Source: Rhodocyclaceae bacterium (GTDB lineage Bacteria > Pseudomonadota > Gammaproteobacteria > Burkholderiales > Rhodocyclaceae). From it: a DNA stretch of 64,000 nucleotides. The notes under the pieces are model-generated. The model was not told the DNA's origin, ran no database searches, and was given only the letters and a program-made list of their open reading frames with translations. The stretch spans positions 62,001 through 126,000 of the forward strand of contig JAUXXJ010000012.1 of the NCBI GenBank assembly GCA_030681195.1, written 5' to 3'. Positions 28,099 to 37,009 of this stretch are shown one piece after another. The position numbers and the translations under genes were made by a program. Position 1 is the first letter of the stretch; each line of letters begins with the position of its first letter.

Positions 28099-28814
28099 CC
28101 GGCCAGCAACTGGCGCAAATCGGCGGCGATATGTGCGGGCGTCTCGCCGTGACGGATCAGCAGCCGCAAGCGTCCCTGTGGATCGTAGGCGTAGCTGGTG
28201 GCACTGTGGTCGATGCTGTAGCCGAGCGCTGTCTCACTCTTGACCTTGGTAAAGAACACCCGAAACTCCTTGGCGGTTTTCAGGGTGGTTTTCTCGTCGC
28301 CATACAGGCCGAGAAAGCGGGCGTCGAACCAGGGAACGTAACCCGCCAGCACCTCCTGCGTATCGCGTTCGGGATCGACCGTGACGAACAGCACCTGGAC
28401 GCGCTCCGCGTCCGCACCCAGCAGCGTCATGGCCTCTTTCATCGTCACCAGCGTAGTCGGGCAGATGTCCGGGCACTGGGTATAGCCGAAGAACACCACC
28501 ACGGCTTTGCCGCGAAAGTCGGCGCTGGCAAGACGGCGTCCGGTATGGTCGGTCAGGGTATCCAGCGTGGCGAGGCGGCCATAGTTCGCCTCCTTGACCT
28601 CGGTGGCGTGGAAAGCGCTGGGGGCAGGACTGCAGCCAGCGAGATGAACGATGGCGATGGCGGCGCCGAGCGCCAGCAGAATGAGTGCCATCTTTTGCAT
28701 CATCGGCCGCACCCGTGAGGGTGTTGCGACCTGCCTTGTCGCCCCGCCTCGCCCGGTCAGTAGGCTCACGGCCACGATTAGTAGCAGCAGGACGATGACG
28801 ATCTTGATGAACAT
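28092..28814 (-). CDS. SCO1/SenC/PrrC family copper-dependent assembly protein, N-terminally extended
   Basis: The thioredoxin-fold core has FFGYTQCPDICPTT with the CXXXC copper site and the distal His (YSIDHSATSYAYD). It helps assemble the CuA centre of cytochrome c oxidase. From residue 38 (MQKMALILLALGAAIAIVHLAGC) there is a lipoprotein signal with Cys anchor, so translation may begin at 28703. The full frame adds an N-terminal membrane helix (FIKIVIVLLLLIVAVSLLTG), resembling a small two-helix membrane protein fused in frame. RRLASADF is encoded by a dispersed-repeat copy. Confidence 0.9.
   Translation of the reverse strand: MFIKIVIVLLLLIVAVSLLTGRGGATRQVATPSRVRPMMQKMALILLALGAAIAIVHLAGCSPAPSAFHATEVKEANYGRLATLDTLTDHTGRRLASADFRGKAVVVFFGYTQCPDICPTTLVTMKEAMTLLGADAERVQVLFVTVDPERDTQEVLAGYVPWFDARFLGLYGDEKTTLKTAKEFRVFFTKVKSETALGYSIDHSATSYAYDPQGRLRLLIRHGETPAHIAADLRQLLAGK
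28514..28538 (+). repeat. Dispersed 25-bp repeat, inside the SCO gene
   Basis: Two substitutions at the ends (G first, G last). The minus-strand reading is RLASADF, just before the copper-binding strand. Confidence 0.87.
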
Positions 28815-28816
28815 GG

Positions 28817-30163
28817 TCAGGCTGCCAAGGCTGCCAGAAGCTTGTCGTGAATACCGCCGAAGCCGCCGTTGCTCATCACCAGAATATGGTCGCCCGGGCT
28901 GGAGGCGCTGACAATGCTGGCGACCAGCGCGGCGAGATCCTGGTGGGTTTCGGCCTTGTTCCCCAGCGGGGCGAGGGCGGCGGCGGCGTCCCAGCCGAGA
29001 TTGGCACCGTAGCAGAACACGTGATCGGCATTGGTCAGGCTGCCGGGCAGGGCGTCTTTCATGGTGCCCAGCTTCATGGTGTTCGAGCGTGGCTCCAGCA
29101 CGGCGAGGATGCGCGCTTTGCCAACCCGGCCGCGCAGACCGGCGACGGTGGTTTCGATAGCGGTGGGGTGGTGGGCGAAGTCGTCGTAGACGGTGATGCC
29201 ATTCACTGTCCCCTTGACCTCCAGGCGGCGCTTGACGTTCTCGAAGCGCGCCAGGGCTTCCAGTCCACGGGCCAACGGCACACCGGCATGGCGTGCGGCA
29301 AGTAGCGCGGCGATGGCATTGTTTCGATTATGTTTGCCGGCCAGTTGCCAGGAGATGCTGCCGAGTTGCTGCTTGCCCTGATGAACGCGCAGCGCACCGG
29401 TGGCGTCGTCGCCACTGGCATGCCAGCCGGCAGGGTCGCTGAAGCGTTCGACCGGCGTCCAGCAACCACGCTGCAGGACGCGTTCGAGCGCAGACTCGGT
29501 GGCGTTGCTGACAATCAGGCCATTACCGGGGATGGTGCGCACCAGATGGTGGAATTGCGTTTCGATCGCGGTGAGATCGGCGAAGATGTCGGCGTGATCG
29601 TATTCAAGGTTGTTGAGGATGACGGTACGCGGGTGGTAGTGCACGAACTTGGAGCGCTTGTCGCAGAAAGCGGTGTCGTACTCATCGGCTTCAACTACAA
29701 AGAAAGCAGATTCGCTGAAGTTGGCCGATTTTCCGAAGTTTTGCGGCACGCCGCCGATCAGGTAGCCCGGTTGCAGGCCGGCATCTTCGAGAATCCACGC
29801 CAGCATCGCCGCCGTGGTGGTTTTGCCGTGGGTGCCGGCGACGGCGAGTACCCACTTGCCCTGCAGGATGTTCTCGGCCAGCCACTGCGGGCCGGAGATG
29901 TAGGGCAGGCCGCGCTCCAATATGGCCTCAAGCAGGGGGTTGCCGCGCGAAACGGCGTTGCCGACCACCCACAGGTCGGCGTTCAGTCCAAGCTGGTCAG
30001 CACCGTAGCCCTCGATCAGGTCAATGCCCTCGGCCATCAGTTGCGTGCTCATCGGCGGATAGACGTTGGCATCGCAACCGGTGACGCGATGGCCGGCGGC
30101 GCGGGCGATCAGGGCAATACCGCCCATAAACGTACCGCAGACCCCGAGAATGTGAATATGCAT
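28817..30163 (-). CDS. mpl: UDP-N-acetylmuramate:L-alanyl-gamma-D-glutamyl-meso-diaminopimelate ligase
   Basis: Murein-peptide recycling ligase. The start MHIHILGVCGTFMGGIALI is the family start; the in-frame ATGs upstream are rejected. ATP loop VAGTHGKTTTAAML, then EADEYDTAFCDKRSKF and YDDFAHHPTAIETTV are Mpl/Mur-ligase signatures. Length 448 is normal. Confidence 0.96.
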   Translation of the reverse strand: MHIHILGVCGTFMGGIALIARAAGHRVTGCDANVYPPMSTQLMAEGIDLIEGYGADQLGLNADLWVVGNAVSRGNPLLEAILERGLPYISGPQWLAENILQGKWVLAVAGTHGKTTTAAMLAWILEDAGLQPGYLIGGVPQNFGKSANFSESAFFVVEADEYDTAFCDKRSKFVHYHPRTVILNNLEYDHADIFADLTAIETQFHHLVRTIPGNGLIVSNATESALERVLQRGCWTPVERFSDPAGWHASGDDATGALRVHQGKQQLGSISWQLAGKHNRNNAIAALLAARHAGVPLARGLEALARFENVKRRLEVKGTVNGITVYDDFAHHPTAIETTVAGLRGRVGKARILAVLEPRSNTMKLGTMKDALPGSLTNADHVFCYGANLGWDAAAALAPLGNKAETHQDLAALVASIVSASSPGDHILVMSNGGFGGIHDKLLAALAA

Positions 30164-30218
30164 GGCGTAATGATTGGTGGCTACAATGACTGTCATTCTA
30201 CGGTCACGCGAGACGTTC

Positions 30219-30830
30219 ATGCCCCGCCGCAGTCATCCTAGCCGCATCCAGAATCATCGCTCTCCCGCGCTGCGCTCCGAACTCGTTCAAGCCACCGCGC
30301 GCCTGATCGCCGAGGAGGGCATGGATTACGGCCTGGCCAAGCGCAAGGCGGTGCGCCAGTTGGGCCTGCCCGAAGGCTTTCCGCTGCCGGGCAATGCCGA
30401 GGTCGAGGATGCCGTGCGCGACTATCAGGCCTTTTTCCAGGAAGACGAGCAGGCCGAACGCATCGCCTGGCTGCGTGCCGCAGCCATCGAGTTGATGCAT
30501 ATGCTGAGCCCGTTTTCGCCCTGGCTGACTGGCTCGGTGCTCGAAGGCACGGCCGGGCGCCATGCGCAGATCGACCTGCTGCTGTTTCCCGACAGTGCCA
30601 AGGAGGTCGAAATCTTCCTGCTCGATCGCGGCATCCATTTTCATCACGGTACGCCGAAAAGCGATCGGGTCGAGGCCGTGTTGGTGATTGACGACGAAGA
30701 CATGCCGGCCAATCTGATCATCCTGCCGCCGCGTGAGGAGCGTATTCACGGCCGCAGCAGCGATGGCCGGACACGCGCGCGTGCCAAGGTCGAGGCAGTC
30801 GAGGCACTTTGTCGCGTTGAGGTGGCCTGA
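30219..30830 (+). CDS. Conserved betaproteobacterial hypothetical protein
   Basis: 203 residues starting MPRRSHPSR. The N-terminal half (ELVQATARLIAEEGMDYGLA) resembles helix-rich segments of regulators. The centre (MLSPFSPWLTGSVLEGTAGR followed by HAQIDLLLF) looks like a nucleotidyltransferase GS-motif with D-x-D-like region, suggesting a minimal nucleotidyltransferase. The function is not established. Transcribed divergently from mpl. Confidence 0.75.
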   Translation: MPRRSHPSRIQNHRSPALRSELVQATARLIAEEGMDYGLAKRKAVRQLGLPEGFPLPGNAEVEDAVRDYQAFFQEDEQAERIAWLRAAAIELMHMLSPFSPWLTGSVLEGTAGRHAQIDLLLFPDSAKEVEIFLLDRGIHFHHGTPKSDRVEAVLVIDDEDMPANLIILPPREERIHGRSSDGRTRARAKVEAVEALCRVEVA

Positions 30831-30883
30831 ACGGGGTGAACTCTCGGAAGGGGAGGCTTGCTGCTCGCTACACTCGATGGTGC

Positions 30884-32083
30884 TTAGCGGTGTTGGCCTG
30901 AAACGATATCGAAGCCGTAAAGTCGGCATTCCAGGTTGCCGTTCCACAGCGGAATTTTGCGTTTGGGCTGGAGGCCGATACGCTTGGGCAGGTTGGCATC
31001 GGCTGAGAGGAACCAGCAGGTCCAACCTGCGAAGCGTTGCTTGAGGGCATCTCCAAGCTTCGGATAAAAGGCCGCCAACGCTTCCGCTTCGCCCAAGCGT
31101 TCGCCGTAAGGTGGATTGGTGACGAGAACGCCGCTGGTTACCGGGGGATCAATATCCAACAGGTCGGCATGGCGAATCTCGATCAAGTCATCGAGGCCGG
31201 CATGCGCCAGATTCTGCTGCGCCCGCGCCACGGCATCGTCGTCGTTGTCGCTGCCCCAGATTGCGAGTCTGTCTGCCATCGTGCGCTGCTCGGCGGCCTC
31301 CATGCACAGCCGCTTCCATAGCGCCGGATCGTAATCGGTCAGGCGCGTGAAACCAAAATCCTTCATATCGCGCGCCAGCCCCGGCGCATCGCCGAGGGCC
31401 ATGCCGGCTGCTTCAAGCAGAAAGGTGCCGGAGCCGCACATCGGGTCGAGCAGGGGTTGTGCGGGCGTCCAGCCAGTCAGGCGCAGAATCCCGGCGGCAA
31501 GATTTTCCTTGAGCGGCGCCGCCACCTTGGCGATCTTCTGGCCGCGCATCCACAGCGGTTCGCCCGAGGTATCGACATACAGCGTCGCCTTGCCGTCGGC
31601 GAGGAAGAGATGGATGCGCACATCCGGCGCAGCGGTATTGACGTCCGGCCGCCGACCGACATCGGCGCGAAAACGGTCGCACACGGCATCCTTGGTCTTC
31701 AGCGTGATGTATTCAAGGCTCTTGAAAGGAGACCGCACGGCAGTGACATACACGCGAATGCTGCGCGACACATCGAAGCACTGCGACCAGGCCACGTCAT
31801 AAGCCAGCCGGTAGATGTCCTGCTCACTCGAAAAGTCGGCGCTGGCGAGACGGCAGAGCACGCGCGTGGCAATGCGCGAATGCAGGTTGAGCCGATAGCC
31901 GACCTCCTTGTTGCCGACAAAACCGACGCCACCATGCGTGGACACGATCTCCTGCCCACCGGCGGCCGCGATGTCCTCGGCCAGCAAGCTTTCCAGCCCA
32001 CGCGGACAGGTGGCAAACCAATGTTGCAACTGGGCAGATTCGTTGCGCCGGATGACACGGCGGGCGGGTTTGGGATCGCTCAA
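30884..32083 (-). CDS. rlmL: THUMP-domain 23S rRNA (guanine-N2)-methyltransferase, RlmL/COG0116 type
   Basis: About 399 residues. N-terminal THUMP/ferredoxin-like region (FATCPRGLESLLAEDI, GGVGFVG) and C-terminal SAM domain (LLDPMCGSGTFLLEAAG, then VLVTNPPYGERLGE, the NPPY catalytic motif). Only the N2-methyltransferase half of E. coli RlmKL is present. A TTG start overlaps the hemJ stop (TTGA); an ATG nine codons upstream inside hemJ is the alternative. A dispersed-repeat copy encodes CRLASADF. Confidence 0.92.
   Translation of the reverse strand: MSDPKPARRVIRRNESAQLQHWFATCPRGLESLLAEDIAAAGGQEIVSTHGGVGFVGNKEVGYRLNLHSRIATRVLCRLASADFSSEQDIYRLAYDVAWSQCFDVSRSIRVYVTAVRSPFKSLEYITLKTKDAVCDRFRADVGRRPDVNTAAPDVRIHLFLADGKATLYVDTSGEPLWMRGQKIAKVAAPLKENLAAGILRLTGWTPAQPLLDPMCGSGTFLLEAAGMALGDAPGLARDMKDFGFTRLTDYDPALWKRLCMEAAEQRTMADRLAIWGSDNDDDAVARAQQNLAHAGLDDLIEIRHADLLDIDPPVTSGVLVTNPPYGERLGEAEALAAFYPKLGDALKQRFAGWTCWFLSADANLPKRIGLQPKRKIPLWNGNLECRLYGFDIVSGQHR
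31831..31855 (+). repeat. Dispersed 25-bp repeat, inside the rlmL-type gene
   Basis: Perfect consensus copy; read on the minus strand as CRLASADF. Confidence 0.93.
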
Positions 32084-32496
32084 AATGGTTTCACCACGAC
32101 AAGGATGCAAACCGCCAGCAGAAAGAAGACCGGCACTTCGTTAAAGACGCGGAACCAGACATGCGAACGCTGGTTCGTGCCGGCCACGAAGGTCTTGAGC
32201 ACGCTGGCACAGTGAAAGTGATAGACCACCAAGCCGGCAACCAGTGTGGTCTTGGCATGCAGCCAGCCGCCGCTGAAGCCATAGCCGAGCCACAGCCATA
32301 CGCCGGTAATCACCGCCAGCGCGCCAATCGGCGTGACAAACTTGTAAAGCTTGTGCGACATCAGCAGCAGGCGCTCGCGTTCTGCCGCGCTGTCGGGCAG
32401 TACCATCGCCAGATTGACGAAGATGCGCGGCAGGTAGAACAAGCCGGCAAACCAACTGACAACAAAAAAGATATGAAAAGTTTTCAACCAGAGCAT
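32080..32496 (-). CDS. hemJ: Protoporphyrinogen IX oxidase HemJ (CopD-like membrane protein)
   Basis: 138 residues, four helices, start MLWLKTFHIFFVVSWFAGLF. The His in KTFHIFF and KLYKFVTPIGALAVITG match HemJ, which oxidises protoporphyrinogen IX in heme synthesis using a bound heme. Overlaps the downstream methyltransferase start and the SDR gene upstream. Confidence 0.9.
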   Translation of the reverse strand: MLWLKTFHIFFVVSWFAGLFYLPRIFVNLAMVLPDSAAERERLLLMSHKLYKFVTPIGALAVITGVWLWLGYGFSGGWLHAKTTLVAGLVVYHFHCASVLKTFVAGTNQRSHVWFRVFNEVPVFFLLAVCILVVVKPF

Positions 32497-33371
32497 GTCG
32501 GATTCCTCAGTGCGGTAGCAATACCATCATCGACGGTGGGATAAGCAAGCCACAGTTTCAGTTCGCGCTTCATGCGCGTGTTGGTGAGGCGGCGCGATTC
32601 ATTCATGAACGACAGTAGTATGGGCGACAAGCGGGTCTGGGCTTCGGCGCGCGTGACGCGTGGCGGACGCGGCAAGCCAAAGGCATCGGCCAGTTTGTCG
32701 AACCAGTCGCCCATGCGGATGTCCGAATCATCGCTGATGTTGTAACTGCGGTTCGCACGACCGCGCTCCAATGCGCTGACACAGGCACGGGCGAGATCTT
32801 CCGCGTGGATATGGTTGGTGTAGGAATCCTCGTCAGGCAGCAATACGGGATCGCCACGTCGGATGCGTTCAAGCGGCAGCCGCTCGGCGGCATAAATGCC
32901 CGGCGCACGCAGGATGCTGACGCGCATCCCCCAACGGCAAGCGGTGTGGCGCAACCGGGTTTCGGCCGCGACGCGCCGCCGAGCACGCGCCGACTTGGCT
33001 GTCAGCGGCCGCGTTTCCGGCACGCTTGCGCCGCCACAATCGCCGTAGACGCCGGTAGTGCTGATGTAGGTCAGGCTGCGTGGTAGACTTCGCGACCTTC
33101 CGAGCGTTGCCAGCAGGCGCTTTGTACGCGGGTCGCCGGCGCCTTCACTCGGTGGCGGCGCACTGTGCAAAACGGCCTGCGCCAACCCGCGCAAGCGGGA
33201 CAGCGTCGCCGGCTGATCGAGATCGCCAATGATCTGCGTGACGCCAGCGGCCGACAGTGCCGGATCGGCCGACCGCACCAGCGCAAAAACGCGCCAGCGG
33301 CGGGTCAGGGCAGGCAGGGCACGACGCACGACATCACCGCAACCGACGATCAACAATCTTCTTTTTTTCAC
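32484..33371 (-). CDS. NAD(P)-dependent epimerase/dehydratase-like protein (YeeZ type)
   Basis: 295 residues starting at GTG (VKKRRLLIVGCGDVVRRALP). The N-terminal Rossmann fold has GCGDV rather than a full GXXGXXG, then YISTTGVYGDCGGA (Y-x-x-S-like segment) and RAPGIYAAERLPLERIR with SYNISDDSDIRMGDWFD. This fits the extended-SDR group containing YeeZ; the substrate is unknown. Start lies only 14 bases from the divergent reductase gene. Confidence 0.88.
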   Translation of the reverse strand: MKKRRLLIVGCGDVVRRALPALTRRWRVFALVRSADPALSAAGVTQIIGDLDQPATLSRLRGLAQAVLHSAPPPSEGAGDPRTKRLLATLGRSRSLPRSLTYISTTGVYGDCGGASVPETRPLTAKSARARRRVAAETRLRHTACRWGMRVSILRAPGIYAAERLPLERIRRGDPVLLPDEDSYTNHIHAEDLARACVSALERGRANRSYNISDDSDIRMGDWFDKLADAFGLPRPPRVTRAEAQTRLSPILLSFMNESRRLTNTRMKRELKLWLAYPTVDDGIATALRNPTCSG

Positions 33372-33385
33372 CGGACGATTATCGC

Positions 33386-34390
33386 ATGGCCTATCAAGTC
33401 ACCCTCCAACCCAGCGGCCACCAGTTCCCCGTGGCGGACGACAAGACCCTTCTCGAAGCCGGGCTCGATGCCGGTTTCAATCTGCCCTACGGTTGCAAAA
33501 ACGGCGCCTGTGGTGCCTGCAAGGGCAAAGTACTGACCGGCACGGTCGATCATGGCGCCGCACAGGATCACGCCTTGACCGCCGCAGATCGCGCCACCGG
33601 GATGGCCCTGTTCTGCTGCGCCAAGCCGACCTCGGACGTGACGCTTGAGGTGCGCGAAATCAGCGCCGCGCGCGACATCCCAGTGAAGATTTTGCCCTGC
33701 CGCGTGCAGTCGCTGGAACTGGCTGCACCCGACGTGATGATCCTCAAGCTCAAGCTACCGACCAACGAGCGCATGCAATTCCTCGCCGGTCAGTATGTCG
33801 AATTTCTGCTCGCCGACAACAAGCGCCGCGCCTTCTCACTGGCCAATGCACCGCATGCCGACGACCTGCTCGAAATCCATGTGCGGCGTGTCGCCGGCGG
33901 CAATTTCACCGAGCATGTCTTCACACAGATGAAGCTAAAAGACATCCTGCGTATCGAAGGACCGCTCGGCACCTTCTTCCTGCGTGAAGACTCGAAGAAG
34001 CCGATCATTCTCGTCGCCGGCGGCACCGGCTTCGCGCCGATCAAGGGCCTGATCGAACATGCCCTGCACATCGGCATCCAGCGCCCGATGAAGCTCTACT
34101 GGGGGGCCAAGGATCGCGCTGGTCTTTACCTGAACAGTCAGGCCGAACGCTGGGCCGCCGAGAATGGCATTCCGTTTGTCCCTGTGCTGTCGGAGCCGGA
34201 AGCTGGCTGGGCGGGTCGCACCGGCCTCGTGCATGAAGCCGTGTTGGCCGATCACGCCGACTTGTCCGCTTACCAAGCCTATGTCTGCGGCGCGCCGGTG
34301 ATGTGTGAGGCTGCCCTGAAAGATTTCACCGCCAAGGGACTGCCGAAGGACGAGTTTTTTGCGGATGTGTTCTCTTACGCACCGAAATAG
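33386..34390 (+). CDS. CDP-6-deoxy-delta-3,4-glucoseen reductase-like flavin/2Fe-2S oxidoreductase
   Basis: 334 residues. N-terminal plant-type ferredoxin (PYGCKNGACGACKGKVLTG) then FAD domain (RAFSLANAPHADDLLEIHV) and NAD domain (LVAGGTGFAPIKGLIEHAL, CGAPVMCEAALKDF). Matches the AscD/RfbI-type reductases annotated in many betaproteobacteria, where no deoxysugar cluster is next to it; the true substrate may differ. Start MAYQVTLQPSG is internal to a longer frame and was preferred. Confidence 0.92.
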   Translation: MAYQVTLQPSGHQFPVADDKTLLEAGLDAGFNLPYGCKNGACGACKGKVLTGTVDHGAAQDHALTAADRATGMALFCCAKPTSDVTLEVREISAARDIPVKILPCRVQSLELAAPDVMILKLKLPTNERMQFLAGQYVEFLLADNKRRAFSLANAPHADDLLEIHVRRVAGGNFTEHVFTQMKLKDILRIEGPLGTFFLREDSKKPIILVAGGTGFAPIKGLIEHALHIGIQRPMKLYWGAKDRAGLYLNSQAERWAAENGIPFVPVLSEPEAGWAGRTGLVHEAVLADHADLSAYQAYVCGAPVMCEAALKDFTAKGLPKDEFFADVFSYAPK

Positions 34391-34454
34391 CGCCGTCCTG
34401 CCAGCAGGGAGGCCGTCAGGCCGGAAGCGGCCCGAAGAGGCTGTGCCGACTTTT
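34391..34454 (-). repeat. Dispersed 25-bp repeat split by a 39-bp insertion
   Basis: The left half (GCCGTCCTGCCAG at 34392-34404) and the right half (TGCCGACTTTT at 34444-34454) join to a complete copy in reverse orientation. Bases 34405-34443 interrupt it in the convergent intergenic gap between the reductase and livF. The insert has internal GGCC-rich symmetry and no coding content. Confidence 0.8.
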
Positions 34455-35179
34455 TATTCGCCCAAATAAGCCGCCCGCACGCGCGGGTCGGCGAGCAGGT
34501 TGGCGGCCGTATCAGCCAGCGTGATCTTGCCGCTCTCCATCACATAGCCACGCGTGCAGGTTTGCAGCGCTAGGCGGGCATTCTGCTCGACGAGCAAAAT
34601 AGTGACGCCCTGCGCCGCCACAGTGCGGATGACCTCAAAGACCTTTTCCACCATCAAGGGTGCAAGGCCCATCGACGGCTCGTCGAGTAACAGCAGTGTC
34701 GGCCGCCCCATCAGCGCACGGCCGATGGCGAGCATCTGTTGTTCGCCGCCAGAGAGGGTGCCGGCGACCTGTTCGGCGCGCTCCTTGAGGCGCGGCAGCA
34801 AGGCGTAGATGCGGTTGAGGTCGGCGGCGATTTCAGCCGTGTCATTGCGGTGATAGGCGCCCATGGCGAGGTTTTCGGCCACGGTCAGGCGCGCGAAGAC
34901 GCCGCGCCCTTCGGGCACCAGTGCGAGTCCGCGACTGATCAGCGCATGGCTGGGCAGTTGGTCGAGGCGCTCTTTGCGGTAATGAATTTCGCCCGATGCG
35001 GGGATCATGCGTGCGAGGGCTTTCAGCGTCGAGGTCTTGCCGGCGCCGTTGGCGCCGATCAGGCAGACCAGTTCGCCTTCCTCGACCGCGAAGGAAATGC
35101 CTTTGACGGCTGCAATGCCACCGTAATGCACGTCGAGGTTGAGCGCCTCCAGCAACGCGTAGGGTTGATGGCTATTCAC
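34454..35179 (-). CDS. livF: Branched-chain amino acid ABC transporter ATPase LivF
   Basis: 241 residues from a GTG start overlapping the livG stop. LIGANGAGKTSTLKAL (Walker A), TLSGGEQQMLAIGRALMG (signature), LLLLDEPSMGLAPLM (Walker B). Last gene of livHMGF. The 3' end abuts the dispersed-repeat fragment. Confidence 0.97.
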   Translation of the reverse strand: MNSHQPYALLEALNLDVHYGGIAAVKGISFAVEEGELVCLIGANGAGKTSTLKALARMIPASGEIHYRKERLDQLPSHALISRGLALVPEGRGVFARLTVAENLAMGAYHRNDTAEIAADLNRIYALLPRLKERAEQVAGTLSGGEQQMLAIGRALMGRPTLLLLDEPSMGLAPLMVEKVFEVIRTVAAQGVTILLVEQNARLALQTCTRGYVMESGKITLADTAANLLADPRVRAAYLGE

Positions 35180-35942
35180 CGACGCTGCCCCCGAGATAGG
35201 CTTCAATCACCTTGGGATCGCGCTGCACAATGGCCGGCACGTCTTCGGCAATTTTCTCGCCGTAGTCGAGCACCGCCACGCGGTCGCACAGACCCATGAT
35301 CAGCTTGACGTCGTGCTCGATCAGCAACACGGTCAGCCCGTCAGCCCGCACGCCCTCGATCAACTGGCGCAGGGCGACGGTTTCGGTGGCGTTCATGCCG
35401 GCGGCGGGTTCATCCAGCGCCAGCAGCTTGGGTTCCGTCGCCAATGCGCGGGCAATTTCGAGGCGCCGCTGATCGCCGTAGGAGAGATGTTTGGCGAGCG
35501 CGCCGGCACGATGCGCAATACCCACGTAGTGGAGGAGTTCCTCGGCGCGACGGCGGATAGCGGCTTCCTCCCGGCGCTGGCCCGGCGTACGCAGGATGGC
35601 GCCGAAGACACCGGCGTGGGTGCACATGTGACGTCCGACCATCACGTTCTCCAGGGCCGTCATGTTGCCGAACAGGCGGATGTTCTGGAAGGTGCGGGCG
35701 ATGCCGGCCTGCGCGACCAGATGGGGGCTGCCCAGTTCGAGCGCCTTGCCAGCGAACAGGATGTCACCGCGATCACGGCTGTAAAGCCCCGTCAGAACGT
35801 TGAAGAAGGTGGTCTTGCCGGCGCCGTTGGGGCCGATCAGGCCATAAATTTCCTTTTCGCGAATGGTCAGCGAGACATCCTTGAGTGCCTGCACACCGCC
35901 GAATTTCTTGGAAATACCCCGCGCTTCCAGCAGCAGGCTCAC
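35172..35942 (-). CDS. livG: Branched-chain amino acid ABC transporter ATPase LivG
   Basis: 256 residues with GTG start overlapping the livM stop (GTGA); longer frames start inside livM. LIGPNGAGKTTFFNV, TFQNIRLFGNMTALENVMVG (LivG-specific), SYGDQRRLEIARAL and LLALDEPAAGMN are diagnostic. Confidence 0.97.
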   Translation of the reverse strand: MSLLLEARGISKKFGGVQALKDVSLTIREKEIYGLIGPNGAGKTTFFNVLTGLYSRDRGDILFAGKALELGSPHLVAQAGIARTFQNIRLFGNMTALENVMVGRHMCTHAGVFGAILRTPGQRREEAAIRRRAEELLHYVGIAHRAGALAKHLSYGDQRRLEIARALATEPKLLALDEPAAGMNATETVALRQLIEGVRADGLTVLLIEHDVKLIMGLCDRVAVLDYGEKIAEDVPAIVQRDPKVIEAYLGGSVGE

Positions 35943-37009
35943 GCCGCTTCTTCTTTCATTTCGCTCATTTCGCGTTTGTGGCGCGACTCCGGCCACAGGC
36001 CGGCGGGGCGGAAGCGCATCATCAGCACCAGCGCCATGCCGAACAGCAACATGCGCAGCACCTCGGGTTCGATCAGCATCTTGCCGAACAACGCCTTCTG
36101 CGCTGGTTCGACGGTGTAACGCAGGAGTTCAGGAACGAAGGACAACAGCAGCGCACCGGCGATGACGCCCCAGACGTTGCCCATGCCGCCGAGCACGACC
36201 ATGGCGAGGATCATGATCGATTCGTGCAGCACGAAGCTTTCAGGACTGACAAAGCCCTGCATGGCGGCGAACATGCCGCCAGCGATGCCACCGAAACTCG
36301 CGCCCATCGCGAAGGCCAACAACTTGACGTTGCGCGTGTTGATGCCGGCCGCCTTGGCGGCCAATTCGTCCTCGCGGATGGCGACCCAGGCGCGGCCGAT
36401 ACGGGAGTTCTGCAGGCGCAGATTGACGACAATCACGAGCAGCAGCAGCAACAGCAGCACATAGTAATACTTCGTCGGTCCGCTAAAGGGAATACCGAGA
36501 AAGGTATCGGTGGCCGAGAAATTCATGCCGGCAACGTTCATGCCGTCGATGCGCGTGATGCCCTTCGGACCGTTGGTGATGTTGAAGGGGGATGACAGGT
36601 TGTTCATGAAAATGCGCACGATCTCGCCGAAGCCGAGCGTGACAATGGCGAGATAGTCGCCCCTGAGCCGCAAAGTCGGCGCACCCAGCACGGCACCGGC
36701 AATGCAGGCAAGCAGGGCGCCGAGCGGCAGGATCGCCCAGAATGGCATGTGCAGGCCGAAATGCGGCGAGGCGAGCAATGCCCAGACGTAGGCGCCAACG
36801 GCATAGAAAGCGACGTAGCCGAGATCCAGCAGGCCCGCCATGCCAACGACGATGTTGAGGCCGAGCGACAGGAAGATGAACAGGATGGCGAAATTGGCGA
36901 TGCGCACCCAGGCGGTGCCAACCTGCGTGAGCAGATGCGGCAGCAGGAGTAACGCGAGCGCGATCAGGGCGAGGCCGAACCAGCGCGGAAAACGGACATA
37001 CGGCTTCAT
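35939..37009 (-). CDS. livM: Branched-chain amino acid ABC transporter permease LivM
   Basis: 356 residues, about nine helices. LSLGLNIVVGMAGLLDLGYV, RLRGDYLAIVTLGFGEIVR, RAWVAIREDELAAKAAGI and GGMGNVWGVIAGALLL are LivM landmarks. Overlaps livH and livG by four bases. The AVLGAPTLRLRG stretch is a weak match to the dispersed repeat. Confidence 0.97.
   Translation of the reverse strand: MKPYVRFPRWFGLALIALALLLLPHLLTQVGTAWVRIANFAILFIFLSLGLNIVVGMAGLLDLGYVAFYAVGAYVWALLASPHFGLHMPFWAILPLGALLACIAGAVLGAPTLRLRGDYLAIVTLGFGEIVRIFMNNLSSPFNITNGPKGITRIDGMNVAGMNFSATDTFLGIPFSGPTKYYYVLLLLLLLVIVVNLRLQNSRIGRAWVAIREDELAAKAAGINTRNVKLLAFAMGASFGGIAGGMFAAMQGFVSPESFVLHESIMILAMVVLGGMGNVWGVIAGALLLSFVPELLRYTVEPAQKALFGKMLIEPEVLRMLLFGMALVLMMRFRPAGLWPESRHKREMSEMKEEAA

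Noticed and set aside
36671..36695. Further copy of the repeat in livM
   Set aside because: Middle part differs at five positions; AVLGAPTLRLRG is ordinary LivM sequence.
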